64,000 nt of DNA from an uncultured Acetatifactor sp. GTDB lineage: Bacteria > Bacillota > Clostridia > Lachnospirales > Lachnospiraceae. The notes below the pieces were generated by a model, which saw only the letters and a program-made list of their open reading frames with translations, had not been told where the DNA came from and ran no database searches. Shown here piece after piece: positions 34,002 to 42,518 of this stretch. Numbering within the stretch: position 1 is the first letter of the stretch; the number at the start of each line of letters is the position of its first letter. The translations under genes and the position numbers were made by a program. The DNA lies in the NCBI GenBank assembly GCA_910585015.1, contig CAJUCT010000003.1, positions 128,490 through 192,489 of the forward strand. The letters run 5' to 3'.

Positions 34002-35324
34002 ATGAAAAAGAAAAAAGTTCTTTCAGCCTTACTGGTAACAGCAATGACTGCCTCCCTGTTGGCAGGCTGCGGCAGCCCAAGCAACGGTTCCGTTCAGGAG
34101 CAGGTGCTGAAGGTAGCTGCTTTTGAGGGCGGCTATGGCGCGGAAATGTGGTCGGAGGTGGTGGCGGCGTTTGAGGCTTCTCATCCCGGTGTGACTGTGG
34201 AACTTACCATCGACAAGAAGCTGGAGGATGTGATCAGTCCCAGCATGAAGGCTGGCGACTATCCCGACGTGGTACACCTTGCTACGGGACGCGAGGCTGC
34301 CCTGACAGAGACGCTGACCAAAGAAAATGCGCTTCTTCCCCTGACAGATGTACTTGACATGACAGTGCCCGGTGAAAATGTGAAGGTGAAGGATAAGATT
34401 ATTCCGGGCTTCCTTGACACTCTGGCAACCAATCCCTACGGCGACGGCGTAACCTACTATGCGCCCATGTTCTACAGTCCCTGCGGTCTGTTCTACAATG
34501 CGGGCCTGTTCAAGGAAAAGGGCTGGAATGTCCCCACTACATGGGAAGAAATGTGGGCATTGGGCGACACGGCGGCGGAAGAGGGGATTGCGCTTTTCAC
34601 CTACCCCACCACCGGATACTTTGACGCGTTTACATATGCCACTTTGGCTTCCGCAGGCGGGGCCGACTTCTTTAACAGCTGCATGACCTATGAGGACGGC
34701 ATCTGGGAGAGTGAGAATGCGTCCAAGGTATTTAACCTGATTGGTCAGCTGGCACAGTATACAGAGGGAACCACCGTCGCCAATGCCAACAATGATAACT
34801 TCACCAAGAATCAGCAGCTGATCCTTGACAACAAGGCGATCTTCTGTCCCAACGGTACATGGCTGCCCGGCGAGATGGCGGCGGCGCCCAGGGCGGAGGG
34901 TTTTGAGTGGGGCTTTATGGCAATTCCTGCGGTGAACGCGGGCGGAGCCGGTTGTTCCTTCTGCTGGTTTGAGCAGATGTGGATTCCTGCGGCGGCTCAG
35001 AACCAGGATCTGGCGAAAGAGTTTGTGGCTTATATGTATTCTGACGAGGCGGCAAAGATTTTTGCGAAATCCACGGCAATCCAGCCCATCGCCGGTGTGA
35101 GCGATTATCTGGAGGGTGACAATAAGTTGTTCTACAGCATTTATGACAACGGCGCGACCGCGGTTATGGGCGGCTTTGCGGCCACTGCGCCGGTTGAGGG
35201 CGTCAATATGATGGATACCCTGTGCGGAACCGTCAACAGTATTGTGAGCGGTGACAAGACCGTTGCGGAATGGCAGGCCGCCGTAGAGGAAGTAAGCGAT
35301 AAACTGAGGGCAGCAATGGAATAA
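34002..35324 (+). CDS. Carbohydrate ABC transporter solute-binding lipoprotein (CUT1)
   Basis: Captures the sugar outside the membrane for import. The 440-residue protein has a lipoprotein signal peptide with the lipobox LLAGC at residues 19-23 and then an extracellular solute-binding fold (SBP family 1) with ASHPGVTVELTIDKKLEDVI near the N-terminus. It lies in a gene set with a GH112 phosphorylase and a HexNAc kinase, which suggests galacto-N-biose or lacto-N-biose as the ligand, as for the analogous bifidobacterial GltA. A strong hairpin terminator after the gene should make this protein more abundant than the permeases. Confidence 0.93.
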   Translation: MKKKKVLSALLVTAMTASLLAGCGSPSNGSVQEQVLKVAAFEGGYGAEMWSEVVAAFEASHPGVTVELTIDKKLEDVISPSMKAGDYPDVVHLATGREAALTETLTKENALLPLTDVLDMTVPGENVKVKDKIIPGFLDTLATNPYGDGVTYYAPMFYSPCGLFYNAGLFKEKGWNVPTTWEEMWALGDTAAEEGIALFTYPTTGYFDAFTYATLASAGGADFFNSCMTYEDGIWESENASKVFNLIGQLAQYTEGTTVANANNDNFTKNQQLILDNKAIFCPNGTWLPGEMAAAPRAEGFEWGFMAIPAVNAGGAGCSFCWFEQMWIPAAAQNQDLAKEFVAYMYSDEAAKIFAKSTAIQPIAGVSDYLEGDNKLFYSIYDNGATAVMGGFAATAPVEGVNMMDTLCGTVNSIVSGDKTVAEWQAAVEEVSDKLRAAME

Positions 35325-35331
35325 GTGTCGG

Positions 35332-35372
35332 AAAGGTGCTCCAGGGGGTTCTGCCTTTGGAGCGCCTTTTTT
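35332..35372 (+). terminator. Intra-operon terminator/attenuator after the binding-protein gene
   Basis: AAAGGTGCTCCA (35332-35343) pairs with TGGAGCGCCTTT (35358-35369) with one G-T pair, followed by six T residues. It lies between the binding-protein stop and the first permease and probably lets only part of the transcripts through. Confidence 0.8.
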
Positions 35373-35396
35373 AACAGCAGCCACGGAGGTGTGAAC

Positions 35397-36290
35397 GTGA
35401 AAAAGAGCAGAGCGAGAAATATTTTTATCGGTGTATGTGTGGCACCGGCAGTCATATTGTTCATTATTTTTATGCTGATCCCCACCGTTAACGTATTTAA
35501 AATGTCGCTTTACAGATGGGGAGGTTATTCTAACAACAAGACCTTTGTGGGACTGAACAATTTTAAAATTCTCCTAGAGGATATGAATTTTTTCCGCTCT
35601 TTTCAGAATACGATTCTTCTGATTGTATGTGTGACCATTGTCACCATGGCTCTCTCCCTGGTTTTTGCCGCAATTCTCGCCAGGGAAAAGATTAAGGGAG
35701 AGAATTTTTTCCGGATCGTATTCTATATCCCTAATATTTTGTCCGTAGTGGTTATCTCGGCAATCTTCTCGGCCATCTATGATCCGAATAACGGGCTGCT
35801 CAACAGCATCCTCGGCATCTTTCGGGGAGACGGCAAGGCCCCTATTCTTTGGCTGGGAGATCAGAAACTGGTGATTTACAGTCTGGCCATCGCTATGATT
35901 TGGCAGGCCATCGGCTATTACATGGTCATGTACATGGCCAGCATGGCCAGTGTGCCGGAGAGTCTATATGAGTCGGCGAACCTGGAGGGGGCCGGAAGAA
36001 TCCAACAGTTCTTTTCCATCACCCTGCCCCTGATCTGGACCAATGTCAGAACCACCCTGACCTTTTTCGTGATCAGCTCCATCAATCTGAGTTTCCTGTT
36101 TGTCAAGGCGCTGACCAGCGGCGGTCCGGACGGGGCTACAGAGGTTTTCCTGAGTTATATGTATAAGCAGGCATACACCAATTCTTCTTACGGGTATGGT
36201 ATGGCGGTGGGTGTAGTAGTATTTTTATTCTCCTTCGGTCTGTCGGCGCTGATCAATTTTGTCACCAAGAGAGAGCCTTTGGAATTTTAG
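35397..36290 (+). CDS. Sugar ABC transporter permease (MalF/LacF type)
   Basis: The first transmembrane subunit of the CUT1 importer. The 297-residue protein has six helices and the cytoplasmic EAA loop ESANLEGAGRIQQFFSITLP (about residues 191-210), which contacts the ATPase. The start is GTG 35397, 7 bp after GGAGG; the open frame continues upstream through the attenuator hairpin but has no site there. No ATPase gene follows, so the importer must use a shared MsmK-like ATPase encoded elsewhere, as is common in Firmicutes. Confidence 0.92.
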   Translation: MKKSRARNIFIGVCVAPAVILFIIFMLIPTVNVFKMSLYRWGGYSNNKTFVGLNNFKILLEDMNFFRSFQNTILLIVCVTIVTMALSLVFAAILAREKIKGENFFRIVFYIPNILSVVVISAIFSAIYDPNNGLLNSILGIFRGDGKAPILWLGDQKLVIYSLAIAMIWQAIGYYMVMYMASMASVPESLYESANLEGAGRIQQFFSITLPLIWTNVRTTLTFFVISSINLSFLFVKALTSGGPDGATEVFLSYMYKQAYTNSSYGYGMAVGVVVFLFSFGLSALINFVTKREPLEF

Positions 36291-36303
36291 GGAGGAAAAG
36301 CGG

Positions 36304-37185
36304 ATGAAGAAGAAAAAAGAAATGAGCTTCGATACCTTATATAAGCTTTTTATATACGTGGCCCTGCTGACGCTGGCCGTCAGTATCGTCGTACCGGTGG
36401 CGTGGGTGTTTCTGGCATCCATAAAAGAAAATTCCGAATTTTATGGGAATCCCTGGACTATGCCTAAGGGCGTTTACTTCCAGAATTTCATCGACGCTTT
36501 CCAGAAGGCAAAAATGGGCGAATATTTCATGAACTCGGTTCTGGTGACTGCGCTGGCCCTGGCCATATTGCTGGTGGTGGCCCTGCCCGCCGCCTATGTG
36601 CTTGCAAGATACCGCTTCCGGGGCAGCAAGCTGATCAACACCATGTTTATGGGTGGCTTGTTCATCAATGTAAACTATATTGTGGTGCCTATATTTCTTA
36701 TGTTTGTGGATGGGGACAAATTGTTGAAGAGCCTGGGAGGCTCCGGCTTTTTCCTGAACAATCTCTTTATTGTGGCCCTTGTGTATGCGTCCACGGCGCT
36801 GCCTTTTACCATATATCTGCTCTCTGGTTTCTTTGTCACCATACCCAGGGATTACGAGGAGGCGGCCTATGTGGATGGAAGCGGGTATTTTCGAACAATG
36901 GTGAGGATCATGATGCCTATGGCGCTGCCCAGTATCATCACCGTGATCCTGTTTAACTTTTTGTCCTTCTGGAATGAGTATATTATTTCCATGACTCTGC
37001 TCACTTCGGATGCCAAGACGCTTCCCGTGGGGCTTATGCAGCTGATGCAGGCGCAGAAGGCGGCGGCCAACTACGGGCAGCTGTACGCCGGACTTGTCAT
37101 TGTGATGCTTCCCACCTTGATTCTATATATTATGGTTCAGAAAAAGCTGACCCAGGGTATGAGTCTTGGCGGATTGAAGGGGTAA
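36304..37185 (+). CDS. Sugar ABC transporter permease (MalG/LacG type)
   Basis: The second transmembrane subunit of the importer. The 293-residue protein has six helices and the EAA loop EEAAYVDGSGYFRTMVRIMM (about residues 193-212). ATG 36304 follows GGGAGG at 7 bp and lies 13 bp after the previous stop, so the two permeases are co-translated. The DUF6903 small protein gene follows after 30 bp. Confidence 0.93.
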   Translation: MKKKKEMSFDTLYKLFIYVALLTLAVSIVVPVAWVFLASIKENSEFYGNPWTMPKGVYFQNFIDAFQKAKMGEYFMNSVLVTALALAILLVVALPAAYVLARYRFRGSKLINTMFMGGLFINVNYIVVPIFLMFVDGDKLLKSLGGSGFFLNNLFIVALVYASTALPFTIYLLSGFFVTIPRDYEEAAYVDGSGYFRTMVRIMMPMALPSIITVILFNFLSFWNEYIISMTLLTSDAKTLPVGLMQLMQAQKAAANYGQLYAGLVIVMLPTLILYIMVQKKLTQGMSLGGLKG

Positions 37186-37215
37186 ATTGGCAGCGACTCA
37201 ATAGGAGGTAAGATT

Positions 37216-37380
37216 ATGAAATGGCTAACCAGATTATTGTATCTTACGGTTTTTGTGATCGGCCTGGCGCTGATTGTGGTTGGGCAGCGCAGGATAGGAC
37301 CCATCGGGCTTTTGCTTATGGTGATGGGCCTTGCGGGAATATTGCTTCTCCTTTATCTGTATAACAGAAAATTTCGGTAG
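37216..37380 (+). CDS. DUF6903-like small membrane protein
   Basis: A 54-residue protein with two hydrophobic helices separated by a short polar turn containing VGQRRIGPIG, and a basic C-terminus ending NRKFR. The start follows a consensus AGGAGG. I recognise it as the type called DUF6903, which in Lachnospiraceae sits next to CUT1 sugar transporter genes. It lies between the second permease and the GH112 enzyme, so it is part of the operon. A role as a transporter accessory or assembly factor is a guess from its position; no function is established to my knowledge. Confidence 0.8.
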   Translation: MKWLTRLLYLTVFVIGLALIVVGQRRIGPIGLLLMVMGLAGILLLLYLYNRKFR

Positions 37381-37435
37381 GAATTTAACGGATTATGGTT
37401 GATTGCCTGTGTCACACAGGCGGATGGGAGCAGAG

Positions 37436-39595
37436 ATGAATATGGAAAAAACAGGCAGACTGACATTACCCACCGATGTGGATATGGTGGAGGAGACAAT
37501 ACGACTGAAAAATCTGCTGGGGGCGGATGCCCTGCGGGACTGTGACGGCACCACTATGCCGAAGGAACTTTTAAGCCAGGACGCAAAAATATATGCTACT
37601 TATTATACCACCAGGAAGGACAATGACTGGGCCATGGCAAACCCGGAGGAAATCCAGCAGGAATATCTGATCAGCGACCGGGTGACGGCCAGGGACAGCC
37701 TCCTGCGCATACAGCTTATGAAAGGATTCCACACACAGCAGTTCAAGGTAAACACCATAGATTCCCCCAAGCGTTGGTGGGAGGTGGTGGACAGGACCAC
37801 CGGAGAGACTGTTCCCGCAGATAGATGGGAATATGAGGAGGGGACAGGAGAAGTGGTGATCCAGGCAGTCCCCTATCATCAGTACACGGTCAGTTTCCTG
37901 GCCTTTCTGATCTGGGATCCCGTACATATGTACAATTTTATTACCAACGACTGGAAGGATGCCCCCCATCAGTTGACCTATGACGTGCGGCAGCCCAAAA
38001 CCCAGGCTTATGTCAAGGAAAAACTCAAAAAATGGTGTCAGGACAATCCCCATGTGGACGTGGTGCGTTTTACTACTTTTTTTCATCAGTTTACGCTGAC
38101 CTTTGACGATCAGAAGAGAGAAAAGTATGTTGAGTGGTTCGGATACAGCGCCAGCGTCAGTCCATATATTCTGGAGCAGTTTGAGAAGTGGGCGGGATAC
38201 AGGTTCCGTCCTGAGTACATTGTGGACCAAGGCTATCACAACTCCATCTTTCGGATGCCTTCCAGGGAATTTCGGGATTTTATGGAATTCCAGCAGATAG
38301 AGGTCTGCAAACTGGCCAAGGAATTGGTGGATATCGTGCATAGCTATGGCAAGGAAGCAATGATGTTTTTGGGGGATCACTGGATAGGCACAGAGCCTTA
38401 CGGAAAGTATTTTGACAGTATTGGCCTGGACGCGGTGGTGGGCTCCGTGGGAGATGGCGTCACCCTGCGTATGATTTCGGATATCAAGGGGGTCAAGTAT
38501 ACGGAAGGCCGTCTTCTTCCCTATTTTTTCCCGGATGTGTTTACAGAAGGCGGAACTCCCATAGAGGAGGCGCAGGACAACTGGATTAAGGCAAGAAGAG
38601 CAATTCTGCGTTCTCCCCTGGATAGAATCGGATATGGAGGTTATCTGAAGCTGGCGGCTCAGTGGCCGGGATTTATTGAACAGATTGGCAAGGTGGTGGA
38701 TGAATTCCGCCAGATTCACCAAAATATCCAGGGCACTCGGGCCTATACGGCGCCTTTCAAGGTAGGGATTTTGAACTGCTGGGGCAATATCAGAAGATGG
38801 ATGTCCAACCAGGTACACCATGCCCTGTGGTACAGAGAGATCTACTCCTATGTAGGCGTCATAGAGTGTCTGAGCGGAATGCCCATAGATGTGGAGTTTT
38901 TGACCTTCGACCAGGTGAGGGAGGGCATTGCCCCTGAAATCAGGGTTATCATTAATGCGGGGGACGCTTACACCTCCTGGAGCGGTGGGGAAAACTGGAA
39001 GGATGAAAAGGTGGTATGTGCCATCCGCAGGTTTGTGGATGAAGGCGGCGGCTTTATCGGCGTGGGAGAGCCCAGCGCCTGTCAGTACCAGGGCCGGTAT
39101 TTTCAGCTCAGCGATGTGCTTGGGGCGGACAGAGAAATGGGCTTTTCCCTGAGCACAGACAAATACAATGAAGTGAACAGGGAGCATTTCATTCTGGAGG
39201 ATATTCTGGGTGAGATTGATTTCGGAGAGGGAAAAAGCCGTATTTATGCCCAGGGGGAAAACTGCCAGGTTCTGGACATGGATGGGAAGTATTGTCGCCT
39301 TGTGGTCAATGAATACGGCAAAGGCCGGAGCGTCTACTTCGCAGGGCTTCCCTATTCTCCCCAGAATTGCCGCATCCTGCTGCGGGCCATCTATTATGCC
39401 GCGCACCGGGAAGAGGAAATCAGGAAATATTATGTGTCAAATGTAGATACGGAAGTGGCCTTTTTTGAGAAGACAGGGAAAATTGCGGTAATCAACAATG
39501 CAAGGGAGCCAAGGCAGACAGATTTGTATGTGCATGGCAGAGCAATCCGGCATCTTGACATGGCTCCCATGGAAATGGTATGGATAGATTGCTAA
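37436..39595 (+). CDS. lnpA: GH112 1,3-beta-galactosyl-N-acetylhexosamine phosphorylase
   Basis: Cleaves galacto-N-biose or lacto-N-biose with phosphate to give alpha-galactose-1-phosphate and GalNAc or GlcNAc, in the cytosol. The 719-residue protein has the GH112 N-terminal hallmark GRLTLPTDVDMVEETIRLKN with GADALRDCDGTTMP, the TIM-barrel core and a C-terminal beta-sandwich. Some GH112 enzymes instead act on galactosyl-beta-1,4-rhamnose; the neighbouring N-acetylhexosamine kinase favours GNB/LNB. ATG 37436 is preferred, with GGGAG upstream; 37424 and 37442 are alternatives. It follows the transporter genes in the same operon. The sugars are typical of host mucin and milk glycans. Confidence 0.9.
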   Translation: MNMEKTGRLTLPTDVDMVEETIRLKNLLGADALRDCDGTTMPKELLSQDAKIYATYYTTRKDNDWAMANPEEIQQEYLISDRVTARDSLLRIQLMKGFHTQQFKVNTIDSPKRWWEVVDRTTGETVPADRWEYEEGTGEVVIQAVPYHQYTVSFLAFLIWDPVHMYNFITNDWKDAPHQLTYDVRQPKTQAYVKEKLKKWCQDNPHVDVVRFTTFFHQFTLTFDDQKREKYVEWFGYSASVSPYILEQFEKWAGYRFRPEYIVDQGYHNSIFRMPSREFRDFMEFQQIEVCKLAKELVDIVHSYGKEAMMFLGDHWIGTEPYGKYFDSIGLDAVVGSVGDGVTLRMISDIKGVKYTEGRLLPYFFPDVFTEGGTPIEEAQDNWIKARRAILRSPLDRIGYGGYLKLAAQWPGFIEQIGKVVDEFRQIHQNIQGTRAYTAPFKVGILNCWGNIRRWMSNQVHHALWYREIYSYVGVIECLSGMPIDVEFLTFDQVREGIAPEIRVIINAGDAYTSWSGGENWKDEKVVCAIRRFVDEGGGFIGVGEPSACQYQGRYFQLSDVLGADREMGFSLSTDKYNEVNREHFILEDILGEIDFGEGKSRIYAQGENCQVLDMDGKYCRLVVNEYGKGRSVYFAGLPYSPQNCRILLRAIYYAAHREEEIRKYYVSNVDTEVAFFEKTGKIAVINNAREPRQTDLYVHGRAIRHLDMAPMEMVWIDC

Positions 39596-39642
39596 TGTAA
39601 TATCACTGGCATGGTCTGTGATATACGGGAAGGGGAAAACAT

Positions 39643-40773
39643 ATGATTGCAGAGAATCCGGTCCGCACAAAAGAAGCGGAGAAAGCGATCAGGCAGTTTG
39701 TCGCGGAGGGAAGCCTGACAGAGATCGTTCCCTATGGGAACGGCCATATCAATGACACCTATCTGGCAGTATTCCAAACCGGAGACGGCGCAGAGAAGAG
39801 ATATATCCTGCAGCGGATGAATCACTCTATTTTTAAAAATCCGCCGCTGCTCATGGAAAACGTGGTAGGGGTTACACAGTATTTACGAAAGAGCATCCTG
39901 GCCCAGGGCGGCGATCCGGCCAGGGAGACCCTGAATGTGGTAAACACTGTGGAGGGCGCAAGTTATTATGAGGATGACAGTCACAATTTCTGGAGGGTAT
40001 TCCTGTTTGTAGAGGGAACGCTGTGTCTGGAAAAGGTGGAAAGCCCGCAGGATTTTTATGACTGTGGGGCGGCTTTTGGCAATTTCCAGAGAATGCTTGC
40101 GGATTACCCTGCAAAGCAGCTTCACGACACAATCCCGAACTTCCATAACACGGTTTCCCGCTTTCGGGATTTCCAAAGAGCGGTGGGGGAGGACAAAGTG
40201 GGAAGATCCGCTCTGGCCGGCCCGGAGATTGCCTTCGCGCTGGACAGAGAAAAAGAAACGGCGGTTCTGACAGATCTGCTGGAAAAAGGGGAACTGCCGC
40301 TGCGGGTGACACATAACGACACAAAACTCAACAATATCCTGTTTGACCGGGTGACCAGAAAGGCAGTGTGTATTATTGATTTGGACACTGTCATGCCCGG
40401 CCTGTCTCTCTATGATTTTGGTGATTCAATCCGCTTTGGAGCCAGCACGGGAGCCGAGGATGAGAAGGATTTAAGCCGGGTGGAACTGGACCTTAACCTG
40501 TTTGAAACCTTTACAGAAGGGTTTTTGACGGGCTGCGGCGGCAAGCTTACCGGGAGGGAGGTGGAGATGCTTCCCATGGGCGCGAAACTTATGACCTACG
40601 AGTGCGGCATCCGCTTTCTGGCGGATTTCCTGGAAGGGGATGTATACTTTAAGGTTCACCGGGAAAACCACAATCTTGACCGGGCCAGAACCCAGTTTAA
40701 GATCGTGGCGGATATGGAGAAAAAGTGGGAGCGGATGGCGGCTATTGTAGAAAAGTACAAAAATATTTTTTAG
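39643..40773 (+). CDS. nahK: N-acetylhexosamine 1-kinase (phosphotransferase family)
   Basis: Phosphorylates GlcNAc or GalNAc at the anomeric carbon with ATP, feeding it to the UDP-sugar pathway. The 376-residue protein has the aminoglycoside-phosphotransferase fold: a nucleotide loop with GNGHINDTYL (about residues 28-37), the catalytic loop THNDTKLNNILFD (about 223-235) and the metal-binding IDLDTVMPGLSLYDFGDSIR (about 246-265). It directly follows the GH112 gene, the same order as in the bifidobacterial lnpA-lnpB pair. The matching uridylyltransferase and epimerase are not in the window. Its stop overlaps that of a solute-binding-protein remnant on the other strand. Confidence 0.9.
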   Translation: MIAENPVRTKEAEKAIRQFVAEGSLTEIVPYGNGHINDTYLAVFQTGDGAEKRYILQRMNHSIFKNPPLLMENVVGVTQYLRKSILAQGGDPARETLNVVNTVEGASYYEDDSHNFWRVFLFVEGTLCLEKVESPQDFYDCGAAFGNFQRMLADYPAKQLHDTIPNFHNTVSRFRDFQRAVGEDKVGRSALAGPEIAFALDREKETAVLTDLLEKGELPLRVTHNDTKLNNILFDRVTRKAVCIIDLDTVMPGLSLYDFGDSIRFGASTGAEDEKDLSRVELDLNLFETFTEGFLTGCGGKLTGREVEMLPMGAKLMTYECGIRFLADFLEGDVYFKVHRENHNLDRARTQFKIVADMEKKWERMAAIVEKYKNIF

Positions 40774-41103
40774 GAGTCGTTTTCGTCCAGATACAGCTGC
40801 ACCCTGTTTTGGATAATGTCGATAACCGTGTCCATATTTTTAACCCCGGCGAAGTAGGGCTCCACCTCCTCCAGCACAATGTTTGCAATGGTGATGTCTC
40901 TGGACGGTCTGGGTACACAGCTGTCCGGGACGGCTATGTAATCCTCCACATAGGAAGTGCCGTCCGGTTTTCCCTCCGGTATCAGAGGGTGTATCCTTGC
41001 TGACTACCAGAAATGAGCCTGTCTGTACCAGATTGCCGCTTCCGCTCCTGGTGGGGACTCCCACCCAGTGGTAGATACTGGAATTGTCTGCCAGGATGTG
41101 ATA
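40770..41103 (-). pseudogene. C-terminal remnant of a sugar ABC solute-binding protein
   Basis: On the minus strand one frame reads SSIYHWVGVPTRSGSGNLVQ and TGSFLVVSKDT. After a frame change near 40955 the reading continues SYVEDYIAVPDSC and then IVLEEVEPYFAGVKNMDTV, IIQNRVQLYLDENDS and a stop at 40770. This pattern (YHW.G.PTRSGSG, then EE..YFAG, then IQNRV..YL.E) is what I know as the C-terminal half of family-1 sugar-binding lipoproteins. The N-terminal two thirds and any start are missing. It lies just after nahK in the opposite direction, so a second glycan-transport locus once stood here. This remnant accounts for the 371-bp gap before tldD. Confidence 0.65.
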
Positions 41104-41144
41104 GAATGAAATGGGATTTCAGAAATGCAGCCAGGAGGAGCAGG

Positions 41145-42482
41145 ATGTACAGTTTTCCAGAAAATCTTTTTACGGAAGTGCGGATAGAGAAAAGCGAATA
41201 TGTGAATTATTACACTGCCAACGGCGAGGTGGAAGCCAATAACCAGTCCCAGGTTATAGGAGCCCTGATCCGGGTCTTTGACGGTGACATGTGGTATTCC
41301 AGCGTCACCAATGAGCCGGGGAAGATTCAGGCGGAGATTGATAACTTGGCCTCTCTGGCCAAAAGAAACGAAAAGATTTATGACCATCCGGTGATCAAAA
41401 ACTTTGGCAGTCACAAAGCCAGCATCTTAAAATATGACGGTGAGGATGATGTGCGGAAGATCACGCCCCGGCAGAGGGAGGAACTGGTGGCTCATTATAT
41501 ATCGGTCTGTTTAGATAAATCCACAGAGGAGATGAAGGGCTATGGGGGCAGCTATTACAGCACCCACATAGTCAAGGAGTACTATTCCAGCAAGGGAGCG
41601 GAGATCCGGCAGGATATGCAGCGGTGCAGCGTGTGGGTGGGCGCTGCCTTTGCGGTGGGTGGGGTGACTACCTGGGGAGGGAAAAATTTCCAAGGTATGT
41701 CCTTTGACAGGCTGCTGGGCCGGGAACGGGAGATTCAGGACGAACTGGAGAGGTATCTGGACTATGCCAGAAACGCGGTGAATATACAGCCCGGCGACTA
41801 TACCTGTGTGCTGTCCCCTGCCGCCACGGCCCTGTTTACCCATGAGAGCTTCGGACATAAGAGTGAGTCCGACTACATGTTGAGCGACAGGACTTTGCAG
41901 GAGGAGTGGGTGCTGGGCAAAAAGGTGGGGAATGAGAGGGTTTCCATCTGCGACAATGGCAATATGAGGCACAACGGCTATACCCCCTATGACGACGAGG
42001 GCAATGAGGCCGGAGAGACCTGGCTGATCCGGGAGGGCGTACTCACAGGCAGACTGCATGACAGCAAGTCCGCATCGGTGCTGAAGGAGAAAGTCACCGG
42101 AAATTCTCGGTCGGATGGCTATGGTTCTGTTCCCATGGTGAGGATGACCAACACCTATATGGCGGCGGGGAGTGATGATCCCAAGGAAATCCTCCAGGGT
42201 GTTCAGGACGGCATCTATGTCTACAATACTAATTATGGTACAGGTTCCTCCACCTTTACCATGCAGCCCGGCCTGTGCTATCGGATAAAGGAGGGCAGGA
42301 TCTGTGAGCCTCTGCGGGTCAATGTGATCACGGGCAGCGTGTTCCAGACCCTGTTCGACATTGACGCGGTGGGCAATGACCTGGAGATTTTTGACACATT
42401 TTACTGCGGCAAGAGCGGGCAGACAATACAGGTGTCCGCAGGCGGTCCCACCGTCCGGGTCAGAAAACTCACAGTCAATTAA
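41145..42482 (+). CDS. tldD: TldD-family metallopeptidase subunit
   Basis: The catalytic-type member of the TldD/PmbA (TldE) pair, a heterodimeric zinc peptidase that degrades unfolded peptides and in some bacteria removes leader peptides from modified natural products. The 445-residue protein has the zinc motif HExxxH as HESFGH at residues 233-238. ATG 41145 follows AGGAGGAGC; the upstream open frame crosses the binding-protein remnant and is not native. The partner gene starts 36 bp after the stop. I see no precursor-peptide gene nearby, so a general proteolytic role is more likely. Confidence 0.87.
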   Translation: MYSFPENLFTEVRIEKSEYVNYYTANGEVEANNQSQVIGALIRVFDGDMWYSSVTNEPGKIQAEIDNLASLAKRNEKIYDHPVIKNFGSHKASILKYDGEDDVRKITPRQREELVAHYISVCLDKSTEEMKGYGGSYYSTHIVKEYYSSKGAEIRQDMQRCSVWVGAAFAVGGVTTWGGKNFQGMSFDRLLGREREIQDELERYLDYARNAVNIQPGDYTCVLSPAATALFTHESFGHKSESDYMLSDRTLQEEWVLGKKVGNERVSICDNGNMRHNGYTPYDDEGNEAGETWLIREGVLTGRLHDSKSASVLKEKVTGNSRSDGYGSVPMVRMTNTYMAAGSDDPKEILQGVQDGIYVYNTNYGTGSSTFTMQPGLCYRIKEGRICEPLRVNVITGSVFQTLFDIDAVGNDLEIFDTFYCGKSGQTIQVSAGGPTVRVRKLTVN

Positions 42483-42518
42483 GCGAGGGAACATGCGGAA
42501 CTCTAAATGGGGGAAAAG

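Noticed and set aside
37571..39406. A 611-codon minus-strand open frame opposite the GH112 gene
   Set aside because: The plus strand carries a complete GH112 enzyme with family motifs, and the antisense translation has no motif or start signal.
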